Source: Flaccisagitta enflata (taxonomy: Eukaryota > Chaetognatha > Sagittoidea > Aphragmophora). From it: a DNA stretch of 64,000 nucleotides. Both the position numbers and the translations under genes were made by a program. Within the stretch, counting starts at the first letter, position 1. Every line of letters begins with the position of its first letter. Under the pieces are notes generated by a model. That model saw only the letters and a list, made by a program, of their open reading frames with translations, made no database searches and had not been told where the DNA came from. Below are positions 22,930 through 35,430 of this stretch, piece by piece. The stretch covers positions 32,798,001-32,862,000 of the forward strand of contig OZ231126.1 of assembly GCA_965153355.1 (NCBI GenBank), read 5' to 3'.

Positions 22930-23610
22930 CAATATCAACGGTCTAATATCCGCTAGCCCAAAAGCTCAATTTTAAGAGTTCTGAAAAAAAAAATTAACCC
23001 GTCTCCAAATTTTTGCATACTAGTCCTGAAAAAGGTGTAGATTAAGAATATCAACTTTATTTTACCCGATTGCGAGCCGAAAAAATTAGAAACACTTTTT
23101 TTGGCCAAAAATGGTGGTTTTTTGAGATAAACAGCATAAAGATACGTCTCTGAAGAGATAACATGCCCTGGTTTTGATAAATAATCATCTGCTGAATATT
23201 TGTAAGAAATTTCAGAAAATTTCGTGAACGTTAAGATGCCTAAAATGCATTATTAAACTCCAAAAATAAAAAAAATCAGCCTTGATGAAAAGATAATGTC
23301 TAAAAGAGCTCATGGGATGTTAGAAATCATAAAAATATACTTCACAAATTTTCAAATATGAATATCGACTTCAAACTATAACCAAAAAACCAAATTACGA
23401 CAATATGCAAAAGCGGGAGCTTTGGGCAAAAAGTTGCCAAAACCCAAAATCGCTGTTTTCTACAAAATATGATGCACAGGAAGCTCTGTTAACCTTTCTT
23501 AAAACCTACAAGCTTTCTTTTCTTTATTTTGAAGGACTCTTTGATCATTTTATGTACATGACAGTGTTGTATACATGCAAAAAGACTGAGTTCTTGACAG
23601 GGGGAAATTG
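22930..23610 (+). repeat. Inner dispersed repeat, left arm of the fold
   Basis: From about GCTAGCCCAAAAGCTCAATT to CTTGACAGGGGGAAA. The reverse complement lies at 24,343-25,020, and a third copy (same orientation as the right arm) lies at about 63,170-63,835, far outside the palindrome. This sequence is therefore a dispersed repeat in its own right, sitting exactly at the fold of the 20-kb palindrome. Confidence 0.85.
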
Positions 23611-23662
23611 ACATAGGAAGAAACTTTCATAACTAAAAACATTTTTGCTCTGAATTATTAAG

Positions 23663-23706
<44 letters not shown>

Positions 23707-24342
23707 TTCTCTCTCCCCCCTGTTCTCTCATTGGTTGAATCTCTCTCAACCCCCGAGCATCATCACGTGACTACGCTTGCCCCATTGATGAGGGGGTTCT
23801 GTTTTCAATGTATTCAGTTATGTACATTTGCTACTAACATCCATACACGCCTCAGCTTTTCTAGATTGCTACAGTTAAAAAATCAAATGTATTTAGCATC
23901 AAGTATTGTCTTAGTTATTTCTTCATCCCAGTTTTTTCTAATCTTACGTATTTGTTATTTAACTGTCTTTGTAAAACAATGCAATGAACAATTAAACTAC
24001 TTCCCTCCAAATTGTGTCTTGCAGGCATTGGACTAACAAACAAACAGAAGATTCATGCTAGTGTTTTCACCATGACCTTGATATTTGCATGTACTCAGAT
24101 ATATAAAGATTGTATTAGCTACATTCACTCATGTTAGATATATAAACATTCAATTATCTCATTCAATAGGTTTTCAATCCAGGTTAATGTCTGTAAGCTA
24201 TCTAAATATCACTGCTATAAACATTAAATTGAGAAATTTTATTCTATTCTTAAACAAATAAATGCTCTTTAAGTTTGGAATACATTGCACAATTAAAAAC
24301 AATCATGATTTGTAAAGAAGTGCAATTTTAATGAGTTTTTAG
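23611..24342. other. Spacer (loop) of the giant palindrome
   Basis: A 732-bp single-copy sequence between the arms. It contains (CT)n at 23,667-23,704 and otherwise AT-rich DNA without an exon. It could be the loop of a foldback element made of the two inner repeats, or the join between two haplotypes. Confidence 0.85.
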
Positions 24343-25020
24343 CAATTTTCCCCCTGTCAAGAACTCAAAAAGTGTCTTTTGGCATGTATACAACACTGTC
24401 ATGTACATAAAATGATCAAAGAGTCCTTCAAAATAAAGAAAAAGAAAGCTTGCTAGGTTTTAAGAAGGTTAACAGAGCTATAACCATCATATTTTGGCAA
24501 GAAACAGCGATTTTGTGGGTTTTTAGCAATTTTTGCCCAAAAGCTCATTTGCATATTGTCGTAATTTGGTTTTTTGGTTATAATTCGTCCAATATTCATC
24601 AGGTATGCCTGAAAATTTGTGGGGAAGTATATTTTTATGATTTCTAACATCCCATGAGCTCTTTTAGACATTATCTTTTAATCAAGGCTGATTTTTTTTA
24701 TTTTTGGAGTTTAATAATGCATTTTAGGCATCTTAACATTCACGAAATTTTGTGAAATTTCTTACAAGTATTCAGCAGATGATTATTTATCAAAACCAGG
24801 GCATGTTATCTCTTCAGAGATGTATCTTTATGCTGTTTATCTAAAAAAACCACCATTTTTGGCCAAAAAAAGTGTTTCTAATTTTTTCGGCTCGCAATCG
24901 GGTGAAATAAAGTTGATATTCTTAATCTACACCTTTTTTAGGACTAATATGCAAAAATTTTGAGACGGGTTAATTTTTTTTTTTCAGAACTCTTAAAATT
25001 GAGCTTTTGGGCTAGCGGAT
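24343..25020 (-). repeat. Inner dispersed repeat, right arm of the fold
   Basis: Inverted partner of 22,930-23,610 and direct relative of the copy at about 63,170-63,835, with which it shares CTTGCTAGGTTT, GGCAAGAAACAGCGATTTTG and GACGGGTTAATTTTTTTT. Confidence 0.85.
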
Positions 25021-25465
25021 ATTAGACCGTTGATATTGTAAAGAGCGATTTTGTCATTTTTGCATTTTGCCATTTTGCAAAGAAGTGTCGGAAGCAGTTT
25101 TTATAGGTCATCTTTTGATTTCATGATAAATCATAATTGCTCACTCACTGCACTGGAAAAAGCATTAGCTTGCTCACGTCTGGAATGCGAGTTAGCATCA
25201 CATTTCATTATTTTTCACCCAGGAAATGGCTCCTTGTGATGAGGATTCAAAAACGACACCATACATGAAAAGCGAGAAAGGTTGGTGCTGTGAATTCAGC
25301 AAATCAGCAAATGCCCTTTAGCCCAATGAATCAGTGCATTTAAACATTTGAATGGGGAAACATCGGCCTTTATAGCGCAATTTTTACATGATTATATTTT
25401 CATGCATTTTCCATCACAAAAGATTGTCATTTTTACCTGACCAATGTGTCTTTTTTCCCACTTAC

Positions 25466-25569
25466 TTGGCTGATCTGATTTCTCCGGTTGGAAGGATGGA
25501 GAAAAAGTCATTGTCCAACTGATAGACGATTTCGCTGTTCTCACCGCTATCAGCGTCGGTAGCCATAAC
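25466..25569 (-). CDS. CadN: Cadherin exon H, right-arm copy
   Basis: Exact mirror of 22,387-22,490, with the same 104-bp length, donor and acceptor and an intact frame (DADSGEN motif retained). Its acceptor is preceded by a ~330-bp GAA/TTC tract, about double the left allele. Confidence 0.9.
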
Positions 25570-25571
25570 CT

Positions 25572-25900
25572 GCAAAGAAGGAGAAGAAGAAGAAGAAGAA
25601 GAAGAAGAAGAAGAAGAAGAAGAAGAAGAAGAAGAAGAAGAAGAAGAAGAAGAAGAAGAAGAAGAAGAAGAAGAAGAAGAAGAAGAAGAAGAAGAAGAAG
25701 AAGAAGAAGAAAAAGAAGAAGAAGAAGCAGAAGCAGAAGAAGAAGAAGAAGAAGAAGAAAAAGAAAAAGAAAAAGAAAAAGAATAAGAAAAAGAAAAAGA
25801 AAAAGAAAAAGAAAAAGAAAAAGAAAAAGAAAAAGAAAAAGAAAAAGAAAAAGAAAAAGATGCAGAAGAAGAAGAAGGAGAAGAAGAAGAAAGAGGGGAG
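25572..25900 (-). repeat. Expanded GAA/TTC tract at exon H acceptor (right arm)
   Basis: About 330 bp of GAA and GAAAAA units beginning 2-3 bp from the exon boundary. Confidence 0.95.
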
Positions 25901-26099
25901 TAGATATTCACTGTAATTTCATTTGATTAAATTGGTGTTGATTGTATACGCTAAAGAGGACAACTCAACAACCAATTTTTAAAAGAAAGTGATGATAAGA
26001 AGCAAATTTCGAATATTAAATGAGGAGAAGAAAAATTGATTTCATTCTAATAGAATGATTCTACACAAAAGGGACTGGCACATGCGTCAGTCGACTCAC

Positions 26100-26198
26100 T
26101 TTGACGATTATTTGTCCTATTTTGACGTCTTCAGGGACGTCTTGTTTCACATATTCCGGGAGAGAGAACGTCGGCACATTATCATTCACATCTTGCAC
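26100..26198 (-). CDS. CadN: Cadherin exon G, right-arm copy
   Basis: 99 bp, same splice sites and frame as 21,919-22,017, including the DVNDN linker. Confidence 0.9.
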
Positions 26199-26646
26199 CT
26201 GCAATCGTTGTGGATGGAATAGTTTACGTGATAATCAATGATCAATTAATGGATTGGGTAAGTGAATGATTAATAGGTTGACGAAAGAATTGTCAAAAGA
26301 AAATGATATCTGATAGATGAAAGACTAGCAACTAGCTATCCTCCGATGGTTTTCTGTTGGGAATGTGGGGTCGAAAGGAAAACAGATTGATCGATTGATT
26401 CGACGTTATGAATGCAGTCAGTCATAAAGATCGGTCGAATTATTAACTGATTGAAGAATACGAGATGCTGTACATAAATTGAAAGTTTAATAGCAAGCGC
26501 TTTGTTGGTTGTATTCGTGATTGCGACATTGTGTGATAAAGATTGACCGAATGATAACATGATTGACCGATGAAGCTCAGCAAATTGAATGAGTGATTAA
26601 ATATAATAAACATTGGATGTTGGTTGATCGTGTTAATGGGTCTGAC

Positions 26647-26731
26647 CTGAACGTGTACGTCGACGGTGCTTGAAAGACCGCCGATGACGTTCTCTTTCGC
26701 CGTAACGATGAGGTTAAAAGAACGAGAATTT
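26647..26731 (-). CDS. CadN: Cadherin exon F, right-arm copy
   Basis: 85 bp, intact, same phases as 21,404-21,488. Confidence 0.9.
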
Positions 26732-26739
26732 CTGTGCAG

Positions 26740-27420
26740 AGAAAAGTAAAGAGAGGAAGGTGGGGGGAGGAAGTGAAGGAGGAAGAAAGATGGACAAGAC
26801 GTCGAGGAAAAAAAGAAGAAAAAGAGGATGAAGAAGTAGAAGAAGAAGAAGAAGAAGAAGAAGAAGAAGAAGAAGAAGAAGAAGAAGAAGAAGAAAAGAA
26901 GAAGAAGAAGAAGAAGAAGAAGAAGAAGAAGAAGAAGAAGAAGAAGAAGAAGAAGAGAAGAAGAAGAATATAAGAAGAAGAGGTATTAAGAAGAAGAAGA
27001 AGAAGAAGAAAAAAAATAAGAAGAAAGAAGAAGAAATAATAAGAATAATAAGAAGAAGAAGAAGAAGAATAAGAATAAAAAAAAAAAAAAGAAGAAGAAG
27101 AAGAAGAAGAAGAAGAAGAAGAAGAAGAAGAAGAAGAAGAAGATGAAGATGAAGATGAAGATGAAGAATAGTTAAAATATGTATAAGAAGAAGAAGAAGT
27201 AAGAATAATAAGAAGAAGAAGAATAATAATATAAGAAGAAGAATAAGACAAGAAGAAGAAGAAAGAAAAAGAAAAATAGAAAAAGAAAAGAAAAGCAGAA
27301 AGAAAGAAAAAGAAAAAGAAAAAGAAAAGAAGGAGAAGGAGGAAGGAGAAGAAGAAGGAGAAGAAGAAGAAACAAGAAGAGAAAGAAGAAGAAGGAGAAG
27401 AAGAAGAAGCAGTAGCTAAC
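26740..27420 (-). repeat. Long interrupted GAA tract beside exon F (right arm)
   Basis: About 650 bp of GAA with AAT, GAT and poly-A interruptions, roughly twice the length of the left-arm tract and more irregular. Confidence 0.93.
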
Positions 27421-27614
27421 AACGATTATAAATGAAGAACAAGAAAGAACAAGAACAAGAAAAAGAACAAGAACAAAAACTCAAGAGCAAGAGCAAGAAT
27501 TTATAACATGTACAAAAAAGAAGAGAAAAAGAGAAAAAGAGAAAAATAAGAAGAAATGTAAAGCAATTGATTGAGAAAATGTGGGGGAAATGGAGAGAAA
27601 AAGTGAGAAACAAT

Positions 27615-27626
27615 AAAGAGAGAGAG

Positions 27627-27692
<66 letters not shown>
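27615..27692. repeat. (GA)n with (AT)n insert
   Basis: GA units interrupted once by ATATATATATAT. The left counterpart (about 20,920-20,960) is only a short, irregular CTCTCT tract. Confidence 0.9.
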
Positions 27693-27693
<1 letters not shown>

Positions 27694-28226
27694 AGAGAGG
27701 TGGCGGTGGGGGAGTGCGGGAGGAAATTATTCAAATGCGAAACATGATTCTGAGATATTTCAGCCATAAGGGAAAGTTAACGTTATTTCATCCATAGCTC
27801 GGTCGCACCTCTGGGGGTTAATCTATTCCCTTTAGTCGTCTCATATTCTTTCTTATCCATTTGCCATTGGAAAAAAAAACGACCGATCGCATGAATAAAC
27901 CTCGACTTTACCAGCCAACTAATCCCCCAACCTCCTCCTCCGTTTACTGTTTCTACAAAGTACAAAACCCCCGATAACATCTGTTATGCTCTGGGGGTCG
28001 TGATAATTACATGCGTGTGTACGTGTGTATTTAGACACCACGCACGCGAATAAGAAAAGGCATGCAAACAAATGACAAGTTTCACGAAACAATATTTTCT
28101 CGCTAAAGTTTCTGCCATTCTCATTTTCACTCTTTTTGTTCGTTTCTAGCTGAACGCATAGTGTCTTGTCAGGTATTTCTTGCCCACGCAACCGCGCATT
28201 TTAACTCCATTTTCTGATTTCTGCTT

Positions 28227-28230
<4 letters not shown>

Positions 28231-28290
<60 letters not shown>
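28231..28290. repeat. (GT)n at the edge of the noisy block
   Basis: About 29 GT units, counterpart of the left (CA)n at 20,254-20,346. The near-identity of the arms stops here. Confidence 0.92.
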
Positions 28291-28291
<1 letters not shown>

Positions 28292-28555
28292 GTAACCAAC
28301 AATTATTTATTCACAAATCTATTTCTTTCCTAGTGTTCTTTTTTTTTTTCTCCATTCCTTTTGCAGTTGAGCACTCCGCTCTCACCAGGTGCCTTGAAGT
28401 TCTTATCTGGATATTAGAATGTAGTTCTTAATGCTTTCTTTTAAAACTAATATCCATTCTGCACATTTCTCTTTCCCTGATTATTCTTTCCAGTCTGTGT
28501 TGAGGTAGATTTCCTCTTCACCTCTGTTACTGTTTGAGCGTTTCGTGCTTGCTCG

Positions 28556-29050
28556 TTTGTTTGTTTGTTTGTTTGTTTGCTTTTTTTTTTGCCTGGAACT
28601 TCTTAGCTTTGAACTCTGCAAATCCGTGTCTGCTTCCTTGCTTTTCTGACGCCACTGCCATTAGCTGCTTTTTCTTTTTGTTTTGTTTTTTGTTTTTTGT
28701 TTTTTTTTATTTTTGCTTTAAGTTTATCTTGGTTTTTGGTTTTTACTTTTAGTTTTGGTTTGTTTTTTTTGTTTTTTGTTTTTTTGTTTTTTTGTTTTTT
28801 TTTTGTTTTTTTGTTTTTGTTTGCTTTTGTTTTTGTTTTTTGTTTTAGTTTTTTATTTTTGTTTTTTGTTTTGGTTTTTTGTTTTTGTTTATTGTTTTTT
28901 TTCTGTTATTTTGTTATTTACTGGTTTTATTATTTTATTGTTTTATTTGTCTGTTTGTTTTTGTTTATTTTATTTTGAGTTATTGTTTGTTTCAGCATGT
29001 TTTTATACGTATGTTTATTTTATTGTTTTGTTCTTTTAATTTGTTTCTTT
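28556..29050. repeat. T-rich (TTTTTG)n tract, diverged mirror of 16,460-17,025
   Basis: Same motif type as the left A-rich tract, but shorter and with many TTA, TTC and TGA changes. Confidence 0.85.
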
Positions 29051-29438
29051 TACCTACTTTTCTATTTTTCTACGTTTTAAGTTTTTCTTCCTTATAAACA
29101 CCTTCAATGGTTTGCCTTCATCCTTGTTACTCTTACTTGAGTCAACTCTCTCTTCATTTTGATGCCATTCTGATATTACTTTTTATCCACTGGCCCATGA
29201 AATGGTTATACTCCAATAGTGTTCACTGACCATACAAGCAAACAAGCCATCGTTAAAGATCCATTTGGATAGCTGTAAAATTGTGTGAATGCTCTGTGCC
29301 TCAGTCCAGAGACTCTGAGCAGGACGACCTCCTGTCCTTGTGCACTCTGTCTCAACAGAGACTTGAGACTTGATCTCCTCCTGGTCTCACTCTTGGTCCA
29401 TAGGCTTGAGGACTGAGTAGGACGACTTCTGTCCTTAC

Positions 29439-29580
29439 TCGTCCTCAGCTGAGAACTGAGCAGGATGATCTTCTGATGCAGGACTGCGTTATGTCGAAAA
29501 TATCGACGATCAGCGAGTGCGCTTATCGCCAACCCGCAGACGATAGGCGAGAGAAACGATTTCGTTTCACCGTCACGACG
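29439..29580 (-). pseudogene. Degraded cadherin exon E, right-arm copy
   Basis: The acceptor side (CCAG|CGTCGTGACGGTGAA) is recognisable and the donor survives as GACGAGTAAGG. The body has many single-base deletions and substitutions relative to 15,903-16,055 (TCGTTTTTCTCTCGCCC reads TCGTTTCTCTCGCC, for example), so the frame is lost. Flanking exons D and F on this arm are intact. This could be real decay, but the mix of indels at roughly 75-85% match resembles unpolished long-read sequence. Confidence 0.75.
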
Positions 29581-30193
29581 CTGGCGACGACAGATGAGTG
29601 AGATGAGGGAGAGAAAGGGAGTAAATGATACATTAAAACTAGCTATAATGAATGAATGATGAAATGGTTACAATTCTACACCCAAAAGAGAAATTTTTGA
29701 TCTTTATTGTTTATGATGTCTGGCTTTAATGTTATTTTTTTGTTTTACATTGGTCATAACTGAAATATACCCTGTAATAGATTAAATTTATATATAATTC
29801 ATTAGTAGAGCCCAATTGTACTTAAAAAAACATCAAAGACAGACATAAAGCCAGTTTGAACTGCGATAACGGATTGGAGCGGGACGTACGAAATTTATTG
29901 TTATTAAGCAGCAGAAACAGGCAGAAATGATATGGGTGGATACACTAATCTCTTTATCCATTTATGGATTTCGTTACTTGGGTCCAGCCATATGGGGTGA
30001 ACTTAATTCAAAAATGTAATCGACAGACCCATCAAACCCCATGACTCACTGACAAAACACATTACGTCGCATGTCCGCTGATTAGCCAGACATGTTGATT
30101 ATACATGAGGTGCTACAAGGCTGATATAGCCATAACACAGGTCATGATTTGCTGGCTGATAGAAAAGAAAAACCACTGGAATTCAAATGTTAC

Positions 30194-30657
30194 AGAGTTC
30201 AAGCATCTGACTTAAAAAATCGGTTCAATTAGGTTCAATTAATAAATTAAAATCTTTAATATAGTTTTGCTCTAGATATTGCTATAACCGACTTCCTATT
30301 GCATATATCAGATTTTATTTCAGCATACTGACATTTTCTTTTTGCACAGATGATTGCTGGATCATTTAAGAATAGCAACACTTTTTTAAATCCTGCACTT
30401 TATTAGTTATTTACTTCTTTTTTTATTATCTATTGTTTTTTAGATGTGTCACTTTTTATCTTTTTTAAATTTTTTTCATTTTTTATTTTTTTTTACTTTT
30501 TTTACTTTTTATTCAGTTTTTTAATTTGTTTTAAGCTTTTCTTTTTTAACTTCTGCATTTTTTTTTCTATTTTTCTATTTTTTTATATTTATTAAACTTT
30601 TGTTTACTTTCAATTTATAAAAATTAAGCAAATGATCATCAAATTTGATGGATGCTA

Positions 30658-30741
<84 letters not shown>

Positions 30742-30889
30742 AAGTTGATAGAGAATCAGGAGAAGGGGATTGAGGATAAGAATAAAAGAAGAAACCGAGT
30801 CACTCGATCGGTTTATTGTTGTATTCCGATTTCCGGTCATTGATAAAATGGAAACCTAGTTTAGGTTATTATCGGGTACCCTTCGACCG
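30194..30889. other. Right-arm-only insertion (~0.7 kb) in intron D-E
   Basis: The mirrored left sequence is contiguous across this point (AATGTTACGGGACGGACGG, reading the - strand of about 15,225-15,245). Here GTTAC is followed by about 700 bp, then TTACGGG resumes. The insertion is AT-rich with a long (GA)n at 30,662-30,740 and no coding signal. A possible 5-bp repeat (GTTAC / agTTAC) at the edges hints at transposition but is weak. Confidence 0.65.
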
Positions 30890-31336
30890 TTAGTTACGGG
30901 ACGGACGGAGGGACTGACCCAGGGACCGACGGACACGGCAAGGTGTAGAGTCGCGTGTCCGCTACTAACAATTTCCCAAGGTTAGCAAAGAGATGGTTCA
31001 GGAAAGGGGATGCGGTGAAGTTTATGAACTCGGGGGACAATTTGCGCAGCATGTGGAAAACGATAAATTATACATATAGATTATAGAATTCTAGAAATAG
31101 ACAGAAATCTATGGGGCAATATTGAAAAAAAGGGGAGGCTGGAAGGACGGTTGATAAGATCGCTTTTGAAATATTGGAGAGAACAATACTTGTCACAGTG
31201 TTTAATTTCTAACCAACTTAATTCTTTCATGGTGTCTAAAGGCCTTTTCTGTCAAATCAATTCCGCCTTTTTGCCCCAAAGTACTTCGGTCTCTTTTCCG
31301 CTATACCTTTATTTTCATACAGTCGTCAGTCTGTCC

Positions 31337-31483
<147 letters not shown>

Positions 31484-31487
31484 TCAC

Positions 31488-31642
31488 TTGAAATTGGGTG
31501 CTGCTGATTCGGGCACGTGGACTCGATATTTGTCGAGGAAGAATTGAGGCGGTCGATCGCCGACTTTGATGGAGAGTGTTTCGGTTTTCGTCCGCTGCGA
31601 GTCGCCACTCGAACCAGGAGCATTGACGTCCTCGGCAGACAC
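31488..31642 (-). CDS. CadN: Cadherin exon D, right-arm copy
   Basis: 155 bp, intact, splice sites as at 14,583-14,737. Echo copies of its acceptor follow at about 31,710-31,745, 31,818-31,860 and 32,010-32,035. Confidence 0.9.
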
Positions 31643-34402
31643 CTAAAGGACAAAAAGAGGAAAAGTCATGAACTAAAGCATACTTTGCAATTAGCATATT
31701 TCTTCTCTTGAGCCTAGACTATTGACGTCCTCGGCAGACACCTAATACTTTTAGTAATAGACAGATATTGAAACTTCATGATGTCTATATTCATGTCTTT
31801 TTTTTAATGTCGCCACTTGCACCTGGAGCATTGACAGTCTCGGCAGATACCTAACAGACTACCGCTGCCCCAAAAGGAAATTTCATGATTTCTACATTGA
31901 ATGGGTCTGATTTCTGTATGACGCCGCTCGATTTCTGAGTACTGACTCCTTTTTAAGCTTTTTTGTCACCATCTAGCGTGTTTTTTTGGTAAATTTGCGC
32001 CTCAATCAGGAGCATCGATGTCCTCGGCTGAAAACTAAGAGTTGGAAGTTTCCAAAAAATGGTTTGACCATCGCGGTTCTTTATTTACTAGAGACAACCT
32101 GGTCTTCTGCTCATTGCTCCCTAGTCGCTACAATCAAAGCGCCGAATTTCCCGTAGCACCGTCTCTTACCAGCTTGAGCAAGCTGCCGGGCATAGTTTTA
32201 GTCCCACAGATGGGGTGGCGCCCCTTGGTTGGCCTTAGTGTAGGTTTGCGGCCTGGGGCACCTGAGATAAATGTGTCGCTGAATATAACACAGCGGAGAC
32301 GGTGCTATTCACCAAAAAGATTTTTTCATCAATATACATCCGTTAATACTTCACAAAGTCGAACTGACGAATGGAGAAATCAATCCAAAAGACACAATTT
32401 TTAGAAATGTTTCTCATTCTAAATGTTTTTCTAGGCATTTGTCTTTCACGACTTAATATAAGTACATTAATGATAAGAAATAGAGAGAATCTTGTGACCA
32501 CGTATAAACGAAATATCGCAATATCGCAATATCGCAATATGCAAACCGATTCTAACTGTAGTCTTCAAAACGCCTTCAATCGTAGGCAAGCCCAGATACA
32601 AGTGTGTCTGTCTGCCTATTCGTCTGCGAGTCTAGGAGAGGCTTTGTCCGACCATAGGCTCGTCCGACCGTGATGATCGAGTCTTTTTAAAAAATGTGAA
32701 AACGCGCATTTAAGATGCCATAGTTTTGAACTCTAATTTGCCATGAACCTACCATCACCATGAAGTTAAAATTTTATCACCCAATATTGAAATGCGCCAT
32801 TCTGCTATTCTGTGCCGAATGTATTATATTTCAGATTGCAATCCATGAATCCATTCCATTTAATAATGAAATGTTTGCTTCAACGCTCGCATTCGGTTGC
32901 AAGGTAACAATGAAATAGACCAGTCGAGTCTCTGTTTTTCATTTTACTATTAAGTGACTGTCGCCAATCAGATTTGTTGGTGCCAAAAATCCAATCGGCA
33001 AAATTGATTTGTGAAATCTTTGTGTCATTTCGCTAAAAGCCAAAAACGGTTTGACTCGCTGTCACGTTGAGTAGAGTAAAAAGCGAAGCTCCTTGTTCCT
33101 CCACTCATCCGACCGACCGGGCGTTCAAATTAATCCATCAGACAATTGCGAAAAATTGTTCTATATTTTAGTATAATCACGACTTTCCTGCCCCCGCAGC
33201 TTTAGGTTTTCTTTTTTTTTTTTTTATTTGTGGACACGCAACTCTGTAAGAGGCTTTGTCCGTCCATCTGTCGGTCCATGGTGATCAAGTGGAAAAGTGT
33301 GAAAACGAGTAATTAAAATGCTGCAGTTATGATTGTTTATGTTTGTGGGTGAGCATGGAATGGGGGAGGGTATGGATGAGGGTTGTATGCCCCTGCCCAC
33401 TCGTCCGCAACGATATTGTGACCCCGCATCACTTGTTCCTTTTCGTTCTCGTGCGCGTCAATTTCAGATTTCTTTTTCTTTTTTTTTTTTGTAATCAATA
33501 TGCAAGAAGCCGTTCTTACTTGATTGACTAATCGAGTTAGTGAACACGTAGGCGGGAATGAGATACACATATAGCTTTCAATCAAGTCATAAACGCGAGA
33601 TGAAAAGGCAAATGTCGACCTCAGTCTATCCGCCATCTCATACTTTATTTACTGAATAGTGAATTTATCAATTTTCTAAAAGTGCTTTATTGTTACTGAA
33701 AGTGGCTCAATTCTACGCAAAGGCGTTAGAAGGTCAGCGGTACCCGTTATTAGAGGGGGAGAAGGTCAGCGGTACCCGTTATTAGAGGGGGAGCGGCTGC
33801 AAAGGTGCTGTCTACCTGATCAAAAGATCGATGTTGGTGGTCAAATGGGTGGATGGAGAGACATCCGGAGATCCATCCGTTTGTTAAACAGGACACCGGA
33901 CCTTAATTAAGGGACATTTTCCAGAAAACAGGAACCCATCGGCCGCATCCCTCAGTACCAGTTCCCGTACAGGTACGCAACGACACAAGATCGGCCGTGT
34001 GGGCCAGGTCACCGTTGCCAGATATGTGTGCAGGGCATTTGCCACGGGAGGCGATGAAAAAAAAAGGTCGCTCGAAGAGGAAGCTTTCATGAATTTAAAG
34101 TGAATATTGAATAAAAATGTGCTGATATTTCAACACACAATTTTTAAATGTAGAATACTTTTTACTTCGTGTAATGTTGCTTGATCCTATTCACAAGTAC
34201 TCACGAAAAATTTGAATGTCGTGATTAAATCTTGTATTTTAGGGCACCGGTTCAGCTCTAGTCAAAGAAGACATGATAACAGGTAAAAAACTAAAGCTAC
34301 AATATGCAAACAATTGTTTTGTGAATCCCAAAGATGGAAAGAATTCGTTTTCAATCTACGGAATAGAAAGAAATAAGAGAAAAAAAACGAGAAAAGACTT
34401 AC

Positions 34403-34500
34403 TCTGAGAGTGTATTCCTTGTCGACGGGGAAAGGGTCCGATTTTTTGGTCATAACTGACCCAGTAATTTGGTCGACCATAAATCGACCATCTGGGTCAC
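34403..34500 (-). CDS. CadN: Cadherin exon C, right-arm copy
   Basis: 98 bp, same phases and encoded GDPDGRFMVD segment as 11,701-11,798. Confidence 0.9.
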
Positions 34501-34705
34501 CTGTCAGAAGAGCAAAGGAAAAAAGAGACCAATTGCCAATTTCATTTCTGCACTATCAGGCCTCAAGGGGCACAGAAAGCGTGAGACCCTCTCCATAAGC
34601 TTTCTCTCTCTCTCCTTTCCTCTACTGCCTTTTTTAAAACTTTTTTTTTTTCATTTTTTGGTCATTTCTTTCATTCCTCTTTTCTACTCACTTGATGTTG
34701 ATTTC

Positions 34706-34710
<5 letters not shown>

Positions 34711-34802
<92 letters not shown>
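34711..34802. repeat. (CT)n, intron B-C, right arm
   Basis: About 46 CT units, longer than the left allele. Confidence 0.95.
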
Positions 34803-34804
<2 letters not shown>

Positions 34805-34859
34805 CCTGTTTGCAGTGAGGCAGTTTTATTTGCCCTGCTCGCTGTCATTTGCTCACATG

Positions 34860-35430
34860 AGCGTTTCACTTACCCACATCAAAGCCATTCCTCTGTTCAC
34901 TTACCCACATCAAAGCCGTGACTCACCCACATCAAGTCCATTACTCACCCACAGGTGCTTGTCACTTACCCACATCAAGTGCATCATTCACCCACATTAG
35001 CTTTTTACTTACCCACATCAAAGCTAGCCCTCTGATCACCCACCCACATGTGCTTTTCACTTACCCACATCAAGCCGGTATCGGATTTGAGACTTGGTGT
35101 CAGGATCTGTAGCGACCAGGCGGAAGACTTCCGTCCCGGCATCGGCGGTGGGCGAAACAACTGGTCAAAACAAAATCACAACAAAATGTTAATCAATGAA
35201 CAGTCACGGCGGTGGGCAAAACAACTGATCAAAACAAAATCACAACAAAATGTTAATCAATGAGTAGAATCGGCGGTGGGCGAAACAACTGGTCACAAAA
35301 AAATCACAACAAAATGTTAATCAATAAGTAGAATCGGCGGTGAGTAAAACATCTGGTCGTCATAACAACATGACAACAATACACCGATTTAAACAGTATC
35401 GGTGGTGGGCGAAGCAACTGGTCAAAACAA
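34860..35430 (-). repeat. Exon B donor and acceptor echo arrays, right arm
   Basis: ACTTACCCACATCAAG (donor echo, reverse complement) recurs six times between 34,866 and 35,075. The acceptor echo CGGCGGTGGGCGAAACAACTGGTC recurs five times between 35,143 and 35,430. Copy numbers match the left arm, so the arrays predate the arm split. Confidence 0.85.
35065..35160 (-). CDS. CadN: Cadherin exon B, right-arm copy
   Basis: 96 bp, intact, between its donor and acceptor echo arrays as on the left arm. Confidence 0.88.
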
